Positions 34,339 through 45,067 of a stretch of 64,000 nucleotides of DNA are shown piece after piece; within the stretch, counting starts at the first letter, position 1, and each line of letters starts with the position of its first letter. The notes beneath the pieces were generated by a model. The model made no database searches. It saw nothing but the letters and a program-made list of their open reading frames with translations, and had not been told where the DNA came from. Both the position numbers and the translations under genes were made by a program. The DNA is from Aphelenchoides besseyi (taxonomy: Eukaryota; Nematoda; Chromadorea; Rhabditida; Aphelenchoididae), in assembly GCA_024699855.1 (NCBI GenBank), contig JAMPIQ010000001.1, forward strand, positions 5,828,001 through 5,892,000. Direction: 5' to 3'.

Positions 34339-35021
34339 ATGGACTTTTGGTATGGTGTTGGTTTAGGGTTCTGGTATGTTTCAGCGTCTTACAATTTTTG
34401 CCTGATTCTTATCATTGCAGCGCAATTGAAGCGATCTTCGTTTTGGCGTGGTTGGTTTATTGTTTTTATGGCCCCAAAGTGAGTTCTTCTGCGTTAGAAT
34501 TCTTTAATGTTTCTTCAGAAGAAATCATAGAGAGTGCACAAACAGGCGTCACTTCAACAGAAGACAATAAAAGAAAAGGAACCGGTCAGAGAATACGAGA
34601 TGTGGCTTGCAAACCAATCGAATGCTAAACACATAAAAATGGATAAACCGAAAGCTGCATACCACCCAGCAATGAACAATAAATTGGTTGCTGATCACAA
34701 ATTATCGGCCAAAGAGTTACCAATGATTGAGCAGGAACCATTAGTGCGAAACGGACAGGCACAGCAATTTCTTTGGCAAGACGGAAAAGTAAGTTTGATG
34801 GTATTTCAATCATGGTTTTGCAAAAGAAACACGTTGGAGCAAATCGTCAAAAAGATTACGATGCCGACACAACCACAACGGACATACAAGAGAAACAACA
34901 GCTCGTGAAAGCCGACAAATCTAAACGCAAGATCGAAGCTTTGAAACGCCGTTCAGATCCAGACACAATTGCAATCGAAACGTTTGATGAAAACTCAACG
35001 AAATCAAAAATCTTCGATTGA
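34339..35021 (+). CDS. Unknown single-pass membrane protein with basic polar tail
   Basis: Exons 34339-34373, 34421-34478, 34531-34788 and 34827-35021 give 181 residues. The start MDFWYGVGLGFCAIEAIFVL continues into LAWLVYCFYG, one N-terminal membrane helix or uncleaved signal anchor. The remaining ~150 residues are hydrophilic, Lys/Gln-rich and probably disordered or helical. The second intron uses an acceptor (ATCATAG) rather than the nearer TTCTTCAG, which would put a stop in frame. No known family is recognised. Confidence 0.6.
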
Positions 35022-35540
35022 ACACTCCAAAAGCAACGTATATCCATTAGATGATTCAGCGCACAAAGATTTGGATTCGGTCTTTTGAATAAACGTTTGT
35101 GCAAAGATCGTAGTTTATTTGTTTGGAAGTTTGTTTAAAGTTGCCATCAGATAACAACGTTTCTTCGTTGTTATGCTAAAACGGATTACCTTTTTATTCG
35201 CAGACACGCAACGGCTTTTGATGGATTAGAAGTTTTACGTAGAAAACTATAAGCTTGGAAAGAACCGGATTAGTTTTCTGTTCAATTAACGATTAGGATC
35301 AGAACAAAGTATATAGTTATTACGAGGTCATGACTGACAATTAAAGTTTCTTTGCTTTGTATTTCCAAAAGCGTGAACCTTACAAAATAAACTCCAATTC
35401 CGCATTCCGAGTCCTCATAAGTTATTCAATTTCATTCCACCAGTGGATTAGTTTTTGGTTTAGAATCGGGATTAACAAGGCAAACCTTTCGGTATCGTAG
35501 ACAACAAATTTATTAACAAGAAACTAGAGCAAAAAATAAA
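35022..35540. other. Intergenic between convergent genes
   Basis: Contains the 3' flanks of the membrane-protein gene and of the reductase gene; nothing else recognised. Confidence 0.4.
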
Positions 35541-36718
35541 TTAAAGTCGAATGTTGGATGTTAACAAAGAGGAACATCCGGTCTCGTCGTTTCCATCTGT
35601 TGACTCCTGATTCATACGTTCGAGAGCCTCTGAACGGGCGATGCGATTGACAAGGGCCAGAAAGCGCTCGATCAGCCAATGGGGTGGTAGGTAAAACGCG
35701 ATAGCTACTTGAACGTCATGCCAAAGACAACCGCACGTTTCGTCGACTAATCCAATGGTACGAACGGCCGAATGTGCGAAGTACTCGGGGCTCACACCAA
35801 AAATCTTCGGCAACGGTTGGATCAATTTGACCATTTTGGTTTCGACGAACATCGGATGAACAGTTTGGATGGTGACTTTCGAGTCCGCAAACTCTTTGCG
35901 CAAAATCTCCGTCAACGTACTCACGTATCTCTGCAAAATTCACGTAGAAACACAAAAACATGCAACCCACCTTGCTCGCCGAATAAACGGCCCAATTTGT
36001 CATCGGATATAAAGCCATCGCGGACGACAAATTGACCACAACTCCACCTTTGCGTTTGGTCATTTGCGTCAAGACGTACGTGGACAGGAGTGTATTCGGT
36101 ATCGTATTAATGATGAGCATGTCGCGGCAACTACGCAAGGCGTTGCGTTGCTGATCGATTCGCTCGGGATGATCATACGCGAGTCCAACATTGTTGACTG
36201 CAAATCAAAACATAAATAGCAACAAAGAATAGACTAACCTAAGACCCCAATCTCCAATTTTTGTAAAACCGGAAAGATCTTCTGTTCGTAATCCTCGAGT
36301 TGCGGATTCTTGAAATCGAATTCAATGACTTTGATCGCAGTGCGCGGATGTGTCGATTTGATTTGATCGGCTGTAGTCAATAGCTTCTCGTGATTGCGCG
36401 AAATCAAAAGCAAATCAAAGTGTTTGGAGGCTAATTCAAACGCGTATGCTTTTCCAATTCCATCCGTAGCACCGGTAATGACTAAACAAGGTTGATGACT
36501 CAAAGACCATATCACACACAAACCATCTGAACCCAAACAACAGCCCTATGGTTTCGAACGTGCTTACCTGCCCATTTGGCGTGTGCGGTCAATTTCTTCA
36601 GGTCCTTCGGCGGACCGAAGATGTGCGCCCATAGAATTCGTGTCAGAAGTCGACAGATGCGAAAAGCGAGCAAACCCAATGCGCCAATCCCGACCCAGTG
36701 CAGAAGTCGAGAGTCCAT
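35541..36718 (-). CDS. Very-long-chain 3-oxoacyl-CoA / 17-beta-hydroxysteroid reductase (HSD17B12, let-767-like SDR)
   Basis: Four exons (36568-36718, 36239-36481, 35971-36197, 35541-35930) give 336 residues. An N-terminal membrane segment precedes a short-chain dehydrogenase domain: TGATDGIGKAYA cofactor loop, NNVG after strand 4, NLSSAMALYPM with the catalytic Ser, and YSASK with the catalytic Tyr and Lys. The HSD17B12/KAR type is indicated by the N-terminal anchor and the FVETKM / P..FGVSPE.F segments. Expected role is the second step of fatty acid elongation in the endoplasmic reticulum, or steroid reduction, as for LET-767 and its STDH relatives. An alternative upstream ATG exists at 36754. 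Confidence 0.92.
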
Positions 36719-37363
36719 TTTTGAGCTCTGAAAAACACAAGTGGCTGACAACAAACAAGCAAGTTTCCCACTTTCTCCGGGCGGAGCGAGAAAGAGAAAT
36801 TAGACGACGAGCGCACAAAAAAGCAGAATTCTTTTTTGACGTAAACAACTTTTTCAGAAGACCCGCAATTATGTTAATGAACTTGTACGGATTTTGCGAC
36901 ATCGCTTTTAAACGGCCCCTATGGTTGCCATGGCGAATTAATTTTATTAACGTCAACACACGCAACGTGACCTTTTAACTCCAAATATTTTTAATACAAA
37001 AACTTGAAATACTCAAAATCCAAATTGTTGCTACTTCATCGAACTTGCTCCTCACTGTCGTTCTCAAACAAAATCAAACTTTCAAAAAATGTTACCAAAA
37101 TCGACCTGAACTTCGCCACAAACGTTTTGACTGCTCCAAAAAAGTGATCTTTGAGTTCGCGCACCAGCAATCCACCGTTCATCCGAATTCCATTCGACGT
37201 CATTTTTTCGTTTTTCAACTGAACAGAATGTTTTCCAATCGTAGAGACGACAATCCACGAGCCACTTGTTTTTGTTTTCGAACTTCCCGCCGAATAACAC
37301 GACGCTTTCCCCTTCCGCAGACCATCAAAACAAGTCGCTTACTCAGAGGAAGAAGCTACTCCG
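36719..37363. other. Intergenic
   Basis: Shared upstream region of the reductase (-) and the small gene at 37364 (+). Open frames here (37036-37300 minus, 37045-37464 plus) lack homology. Confidence 0.35.
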
Positions 37364-37627
37364 ATGACCACAGGGTGAGACGGCGAAAAAAGACGTCCGT
37401 AAACGTCGACACCTTGGAACTCAAAACTTTTGTGCGACAGAACACGACGCAAAAACAATCATAACGAACTCTCGGCCAAAGTGAAAGCTCCTTCCCCACC
37501 AATCAAACTACTTGAACGCAGTCTTCAAAGATCGATGAACAAAACAAACGTGATGCAAAAGTCCAAACACTTACTTAATCTTTTAGTTGATTCAATAATA
37601 GATTCTTTTAACAGTGTTCGTTTCTGA
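37364..37627 (+). CDS. Small basic protein, unknown
   Basis: Exons 37364-37374 and 37441-37627 with a 66-nt GT-AG intron give 65 residues: MTTGTRRKNNHNELSAK, then APSPPIKLLERSL and a helical C-terminal half ending SIIDSFNSVRF. Start codon, splice phase and stop are consistent, but there is no recognised homologue, and overlapping frames are also open, so the call is tentative. Confidence 0.4.
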
Positions 37628-38008
37628 GATAATCGATCACATACGCAAAATGTCTATTGGCATTTCAATCGAAGTTGACCATGACGACGCATTAACACGC
37701 GCCTTTGGGTCCAAATCTATAGCGATTGTATAGACAGCAAGTTAAATGGAACCAAACAAACAAAAATAGCCATTCAATCGGACCACATAGTGAACGACCA
37801 AAAGTCTAGAAAAAAGGCGGCGTGGTATACAGAAGTAAGTAAAGTTTATATTTGCACTGTTTAACAAACGCTTCAATTTTATGAGGATGCTCGTCAACTA
37901 TCAAAAGCACGTAATCAGTGTTTTCCAAGTTTATTGTAAACAAACTCAACGACCAGTATATGTATTTATATTCCATGACAAAAGAAGTGTATAGCAATTG
38001 AAAAGCTT
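37628..38008. other. Intergenic
   Basis: 3' flanks of the small basic gene and of the COP9 subunit gene; nothing else seen. Confidence 0.4.
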
Positions 38009-39588
38009 TCAAGTGATCTTTTCGGCCATACTCACGTGCAAACTGCTGATCTGATTGCACATTTTTTCCAAAGCCAAATAGCGATCCATCTCGATGTTCG
38101 CAAACTCGTCCATTGGTAACGTCAAACAATTTTCCACTTGGTCCAATTTCAGTTTTGTTAGACCGTTTTGGATGATCTCGACTAGTAAACGTTGCAACTC
38201 CTCGGCGGAAATGTTCAGTTGCTTAGCCAAATAGTCCAAACGAACTCGTCGATAGGGTCGAATCAGACCAAGAAGGACCTGAAAGACGAGATCAGTTGTT
38301 GTGATCGGCATCAACTCACTTGTGTTCGCACATTCGAAAGCAACTCCTCAATGTGCTCACAAATGAACGGATCGGCCATCACGGACTCACGATTCTCGGC
38401 CACAATCTTTTCGAACAGTTGGATGTTGTTGTCCTGAACACAACAGATGAGTATCTTCTGTACATTTGAACTTCCAACTCACTTGATAGGCAGAAACCAG
38501 TTTGGTCATGATCACAATCTCCGGCTCATTTCGGAACGATTTGGTTTCCTGTGAATCGAACGGATTGATGTCCGATTTCATGAGCATGCTGGCCAGAACC
38601 AAGTACTTCAACGATGAAATACGACGTGGCGATCCTGACTCGTCGTAATTCTTGAAGGCTTCGAAAAAGTCGGTATGCGCTTTTGAGAACTCGCCATGTC
38701 GCAAATGCATCTTCCCACCGCATTCTGAAATACCCAACTCATCAAACGCTAGACACCAAACGCCCACCTCGAATAGTTCCCATGATCAGCGGATGGGGGA
38801 TTCCACCTTTGACGTTGACCGATTGCTCGTAGAGTTTTTGAAGCGCTTTGTCGTTCTTCATTTCGGTGTACATTTGGATTTCGAGAGCGTAGATCTCGAG
38901 CAGCTGAGTTCCCTTCTTCTGATCCTCTTCGCCTTCTTCATCTTTGCACGATTGGCGGAGAAATTTCAGAATCCGTTCCAACTTCTCGTAGTCTTTTTGT
39001 TCGAAGTACAATTTGCCCAACTTGATTTGCGTCTTGAACCACAGACGATCGTTTTTGGCAGTCTGAAGGGCACGTAAACAACAAAAAAAACAGCTCACCT
39101 GTAGCGCATCGAGTGTGATTTGATAAAACTTCAGAAGCAGTCCGGTCTGTTTGGACGTGGAGACATAGTCGAGAATCGAGTTGATCGACTTCTCCGCGTA
39201 ATTCTTCGTAACCGAAGACTTGATGTACGAAAGCAGTTGCTTGTAGTTCTCAAGCATCAAATCGTACTTTTCCTAAAACATCAAATAAAAATTTAAAGTT
39301 GCTTTGGAGCTCACCATGTTGAACGTAATTTTGGTCATTTGCTTCAGCGCCTTGAATCCCCAGTCGCCCTGCTCGCCACGTTCCTTCTCCTGATTCACGA
39401 CATCGCGGAAGGTGGCCAACGCGTCGTTGAAGTCGCCGTCCGATTTCAGTGCCTTCGCTGCGTAGTACTGATTCTCCAGAGCAACATCCGGTTCAGATTC
39501 CGAGTCGTCGGAGTACTCCTGAAATTGCCGGTAAAATAGGCGAATTCGAAGTCAAACCAACCAATCCATAATCCTCGTCGTCTTCCAT
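38009..39588 (-). CDS. csn-2: COP9 signalosome complex subunit 2
   Basis: Seven exons (39562-39588, 39315-39518, 39099-39272, 38768-39062, 38483-38724, 38320-38433, 38009-38278) give 441 residues, against about 443 in human CSN2. The sequence follows CSN2 closely: acidic start [116 protein letters not shown], then the PCI domain with [23 protein letters not shown]2 is the scaffold that contacts cullin-RING ligases during deneddylation. A 38-residue signal-like frame starting at 39652 overlaps the start in another frame. Confidence 0.97.
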
Positions 39589-40553
39589 AATTCAAAGCCA
39601 AAACTGAGATCGTCAACAAGAGCGCTAAAGCAACCGCCCAACTCCGACTCATATTTTCGGTATCGATTTTTATTTCCGCTGTCAAGTTTGTGATTTACTT
39701 TAGACATTCCAACTATTGTAGTTTAGACTTACCATTAGTTGATCACAGCAAGTTTCATAGCATTCGTTAAATTAACGAGTCTTTTTGGTTTGTGCGTTCC
39801 TAGTGTTGATTACTTGTCTTGCATCAGAGTAGAATGTGTGGTTTGTTTGTAGGTAAAAACCTGACGTTTAGTAATCTGTATTTGAAAATTCCAATCTAAG
39901 ACGTTTAAAGTGCAGCTGGAAGGCTGAAGTGTAAGAAACACTTAAAGTGCAGATACCTGAAAATTGTTGTTAAGATCGAACTACTCAATGTAAAATGCAA
40001 GTTCCAGTGGATACGATCAATTGGCGTAATCTCAATTTGTTGATCGAAATTGTTGAAGGCATCTGTTTGCTGATTACTTCTGAATTAATCTTGTTGTGTG
40101 TTTAAATGCTATTTTAGAAATAAATAAAATGTTCCAAGCAACATTAATGGCAATTGAAGAGGCATTGTTGATCTCATATAAAACTTTGATTTATCTTATT
40201 CAAAAGTAGGTTGTTCGATTGATTTCTACTGCTCTTCGAAAGAACTCCCTTTCGTCTACACAATAACGACATCTGGTCAACAGCCATTGAAAGCAGAAGG
40301 ATTTTGGCGCCAAATTTCTTTGCGTTCAACTGCGTACAGTAGTTATTTGCGATAGAAAACCGAACAACGCTAATCGTTTCCGTCAGCATTCTAAAGCCCG
40401 TGAGTGAACAGAAAGCCTTTTGTTGCGTACGTTAGATCTAACAATGGAAGGCACTTTAGCGGCGGTGTGATTTTCACGCACACTGTATACCAAAAAACTC
40501 CTTTCGTTATTAGACTGTGTATTTGTTTGTTTGGCTAGTAGTTATAACTTCAG
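39589..40553. other. Intergenic between divergent genes
   Basis: Holds the csn-2 promoter side and the unresolved first exon of the zinc-finger gene. A possible short first exon ATGGAAGGCACTTTAGCGGCG at about 40444 does not join in frame. Confidence 0.35.
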
Positions 40554-42127
40554 GAAAATCAAGAAGAAAGTTGACTATTCTTGACAACTTGAAAAAACTC
40601 GAGAAGAATCTTTCGTTGGCCAACCGCTACTCATTAATCGACTTTATCCGCTTTTCAGGAAATGAGAATTGCATTTTGAGCATTCACTTGTTTTCCGGTA
40701 TGACCGAATTAAACGAATCGAAAACAACATATAGCAATGATGATGAAGGATTAACTTACTTGAGTCGGAACATATCAATTGTGAGTTTCAAACTTTTCTT
40801 TTTTATTACATAATCTTCAGATCATTTGTAAAAAGTGTGGAATGACTTTAACGCCCGGAAATTCCGCGCGTTTTCACAAAAGAACGCACGACAGAAAAAG
40901 TGGTTGGAAGTGCAGTTGTTGTGGAGCTTATCAAACACATGCTTCTAATCGCAACATGCACGAAAAAATATGTCATAAATTTGAACGATTCCCAGAGGAT
41001 TGCAAAACAAAAGAGGCCGTGAAGATTCAAAAAGTAAGTTGACTTTCCCCTTTTTTCTACCTTTTCTTTAGAACCAATTGCCACAACTTTTCAATGTCAG
41101 CTATTTGTTAGTCGACGTGCAGAAATCGGCAATCAAATCTGCGGCAGAAACGAAAGATCTAGACGCAACAACGGAAGAACTACAACAATTAATGGACTCA
41201 AATCCTCAAAGACCGTCTAAGAAACCTAAAAAAGTGCAGACTAACATCAAAAAAGCGCAACGTTCGTCTCGCTCAAATGCACGAAGGGACGAGTATCCGC
41301 TTCTTGAGTCTAAACCTGTGCAGCGACCATCAAAACGATCGTCTGCTATCGAAGTAGTCACATTGGACAGCTCGGACGACGAATTTCAACCTCAGTCAAC
41401 GATCTCAGTCCGTGAATCATCGCCGGTTGTTCAACGTCTCAATCAATCTGCACCTTTGTCTTGTTCACTCAAACGAGTTCGAGTACTTGAAGAGATCACA
41501 TTGGATGACTCCGACGATGATTTTCTGCCTGAACCAGCCATCCAAACACCTCAACCGAATATTCGAGCATCTCAGTTCAGCTGCCACACTCCTCAACCGA
41601 CCAATTCAACTTTGCAACTAATGACTTCAATGGCTCGATCGCAATCTTTCATTACGACACCGCAACCAACTACCCAGAACAAGAACAGGGCTAACGAGCT
41701 AATGACTGAAATGTTCAAGAAGCCCCAATTTCTCTACTACGACTACAAAGCCGTAAGTCTACATTTTTACTCTGTCAACTTGTTGTAGGTTGGCTCTGAG
41801 TTTTCGGTTTTGCCTATCAGCATCTGGAAGAACTGCGCCGACTGTGAACTGATGGTCCTGCAATTGGATTCAGCTAATTGGAATGGAAACATTACTCTTG
41901 AAAGCCCATTTTGTTATTTTAATTTGAACGATAAGTTTGGTCACTTTCTGGGGTTTGCGAAACCGAATTCTCAACTTCTGGCCGATCGATTCAAAGGTGC
42001 TCTCTCAAGTGTTACGTCGTTCAAGCAACTACTTGAATGTCTCCATCAAATGGACTTTCAGTCTTCGCTGATCATCACCAACGAGCTTGGTCGTGAGTTT
42101 CAGTTCTCAACTTTAGCTCAGCATTGA
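40554..42127 (+). CDS. C2H2 zinc-finger protein with tandem SUMO-interaction-like motifs (5' end unresolved)
   Basis: Exons 40554-40780, 40821-41033, 41072-41752 and 41789-42127 give about 486 residues; the first coding exon is not identified (a downstream ATG is at 40699). Exon 2 encodes two fingers: CKKCGMTLTPGNSARFHKRTH and WKCSCCGAYQTHASNRNMHE with its His/Cys partners. Exon 3 is basic and Ser-rich and carries two repeated hydrophobic-acidic motifs, IEVVTLDSSDDEF and LEEITLDDSDDDF, which fit SIMs followed by phospho-acceptor Ser/Asp. A globular C-terminal region follows. The combination suggests a nuclear, SUMO-reading regulator; this is inference. Confidence 0.7.
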
Positions 42128-42665
42128 TTTCAGGTGGTTCAATTCGCTCATTTGCATCTCAACATTTTGTTATCTTTTAATGTTTTCGTCGTTTACAGCT
42201 CTGCTCCATCTTAACTTAACAGTGTTTCAGGAACTTAACTATTTGTCAGCACCTTTGTACTTTTTATTGCTCTTAATTGTTATGACCGTTAAATTCTTAT
42301 AAACAGGTTTCTTAATCGGAATATTTTTTGGAATGTAAACTTATCTTTTTTCCATGAATGTTCTTGTGTTTAATAAATGAGTACGATTGAACTCCGAGCA
42401 TTCTATGTTATAAAACAGAATTGTCGGAACGTTAAACACAAAAATACTACCGACTGAAATTTGATGTGATCAGATGAAATTGACGAGTAAAGAAGCAAAT
42501 AGAATGAATGTTTGGTCGTGAACAAGACGGATCGCTCTGCTCTTCGTCTTTGCTGTTAGTGGCGTAGGGATTGTAGCGTGGATAAGAAAATTGGCTGACT
42601 GGCGATAAAGGCCTTCAGCCTGGAACAGTGCTAGACGACCGACTGATTTCCAAACAAAAACACTC
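42128..42665. other. Intergenic
   Basis: 3' flank of the zinc-finger gene (AATAAA near 42371); nothing else recognised. Confidence 0.35.
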
Positions 42666-42860
42666 GAAAATTCAGAAGCTGTCACTTTCCAAATTGCTCA
42701 ATCGACTTCCACAGCTGGATCATCGAATTCCAAAACTCGAGGCCAATTGGCAAATGAACTTCTTGCTGCTGGTCAAAAGGAAATTGATGCGCTTTTGAAG
42801 CCCCACTTTAAATCGGCGGCTGCTCGTGGTACGCTAACAAAGTGTCCATTTCGGGAATAA
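42666..42860 (+). pseudogene. Short coding relic or 3' exon, unknown
   Basis: A frame reads NSEAVTFQIAQSTSTAGSSN, then GQLANELLAAGQKEIDALLK and ends TLTKCPFRE with TAA at 42858-42860, followed by AAATAAAAC at about 42963. It looks like a terminal exon but no upstream exons with a start were found. Confidence 0.3.
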
Positions 42861-43248
42861 GCTTTCTAAACCGATACGTTTGTGTTTGATGTCGTGTATT
42901 TTTGAACTTCTAAACAAGCACATTTCAGAGACAAAATCAGAATGTGTTTTTTCCTCGCCTTGAAATAAAACCGCATATCAAATTCTTTGAGAGTTCTAGC
43001 TATTCAACTTAAAATACGGGATTTTGACTGCTGACTTGATCGAACACTACGTGAAAACTCTCACTGTAAACAAGCAAACACCAACTTCTGATCGTTTTTT
43101 AATTCGCAACAAATTGAAACGATCGTTGGGTTCATGTCATGCGCAAATCAATCAATTAGCACCTGCCCGTTCTTTTCGTTTGTTTTTTGAATTAACCGCC
43201 GAGACCGTTCAAGTTGTTGCAAATTCAGTGTAATTGAGCAGTTCGGGA

Positions 43249-45067
43249 ATGTTGATTGTGCTTTTGATTTTCCTCTTTTTCTTTTACCATCTCTATTGGA
43301 AACGTTTGAATTGGCCTAATGGCCCAACTCCATTGCCAATTGTTGGTGAGTTCTATGTAGATTGATCATCTCAAAACCTTTTGTAGGTAATCTGTTGGAA
43401 GTGATGTTTAACGAGCCGGGCGAAAAGGTTTATGCAAAATGGAACAAGAAGTTCGGTGGTGTTTTTACTTTCTATTTGGGCGATGAACCCGTAATTATGA
43501 TTACGGATCCAAAGAAAATGGTAGAGATGTTTGTACGCGATGCCGATTCGTATTCTTCCCGATCAATTTATCGAGAACGTTACGGCGAGTACATGAAATT
43601 GGCAAGAGGTAGATTACAGTTGGTTGACGGCTATTGATTTGTTCAGGCGGTTGTCGAGGTATAACTTTCGGCGACGGTGAAAGTTGGAAAGAACTGCGCA
43701 CATTTGCTCAACAAACCTTCAAACAATTGGGAATGGGAACGAATCTGATGCAAGAGATTGTAAGTAGATGCTCTACCGTCCACTTAATTTGTTTAGATCT
43801 TCTTGGATTTGTGTGACACGTTCGAAAAACTCGACAATTCAGCTCCGAATCTGTGTCAACAGATTGATCTGACAATCACGTCGATCATTTGCAATTTGTG
43901 TTATGGTCGAAGAGTGACGAAAGAAAGCGAACGAGAGTTTCGGATGCTGTTAAAAGAAACTAATCGAGCAATGAGATTGTTCGCTCATCCCGCAAATTTG
44001 TTCCTTCAACGCAATCCCGAAGTCTTCAAGCATCTTCCATACTTTTCTGGACATTTGAAGGCTTCAGCCGAAGCCATCGGATATGTCAACCAATGGATGA
44101 AAAAGCAAATTTTGATGAAAGAAGAAAAATTGCAAGACATTTTGCCGGAGGACATTGTAGTAACTGATTTTCTTTCTGCTTTTATTAAGCAAAGAGGAAC
44201 AAGTGAAAGAAAAGAAATATACAATGATAAAGAGTTTGTTTCGTTGGCTGGTGATCTTTGGTTTGCTGGACAGGTGAGTAAGATTATTGGAAGAATTAGT
44301 AAGTCGTAAAGTTGTCTATAAAATTTGCAATCTAATTCTCTTAAAGCTAATAATTTGCTTTCAGGACACGTCCAGTGAAACAATAAAATGGGCCGTAGCT
44401 TATTTGATTCACAATCCGCAAATTCAGTTGAAAGCACAGCAAGAAGTGGACTCGAACATTGGTTCGAATCGACTGATTTCTCTTGACGACAAAAGAAATT
44501 TACCATATTGTTGGGCTCTCACGAACGAAGGTGTGGAGTTCTTAATGGCTAATTAACCGTATTTCTAGCTCATAGAATCGCAAATATTTTACCGTTGAAT
44601 CTACTTCATTCCACTACTCGAGACGTTCAAATTAATGGTCACATGGTGAAAAAAGGAACCGCTATTGTGCCTCAAATCTCCGCTTCATTGATCGATCCGA
44701 CCGTTTTTGACTGTCCAGAGAGTTTCAATCCTGATCGTTTTGTTAAGAAAAAAATTGGCGAATTCTTTCCGTTTGGTTTGGGCAAAAGATCGTGCATGGG
44801 CGAATCGTTGGGACGTTCGATGGTTTTCTTGATTTTGATCAATTTATTGAATCGATACACCGTGAGTGATCGTTCGTAAGATTTAAGACTTCTGGTTGGG
44901 TTTATTTGTAAAGCTGTCAGACTACCTGAGGTACTAACTGAGTTATTTAGATTACACCCGGTACCTCGGGACCACCGTCGTTGAAGAGAAGAGCGGGACT
45001 GACTTGTCATTGTGACGAATTTGATTGTTGTCTCGAAAAACGTCTTCACATTTCTCGCGGCGACTGA
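43249..45067 (+). CDS. Cytochrome P450, microsomal CYP2-clan type
   Basis: Seven exons (43249-43345, 43387-43608, 43647-43759, 43797-44273, 44365-44530, 44569-44861, 44951-45067) give 494 residues, the usual length. The protein has an N-terminal membrane anchor, a GPTPLPIVGN hinge, GGVFTFYLGDEPVIMI, GESWKELRTFAQQT in helix C, AGQDTSSETIKW in helix I, and the heme loop FPFGLGKRSCMG with the axial Cys near residue 434. The FNPDRF segment also fits. The helix K motif ExxR is not seen in the usual form; the short exon 5/6 junction (TNE/AHRIAN) may be where it diverged. Expected role is xenobiotic or lipid oxidation. Its last 22 nt overlap the antisense receptor gene. Confidence 0.93.
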
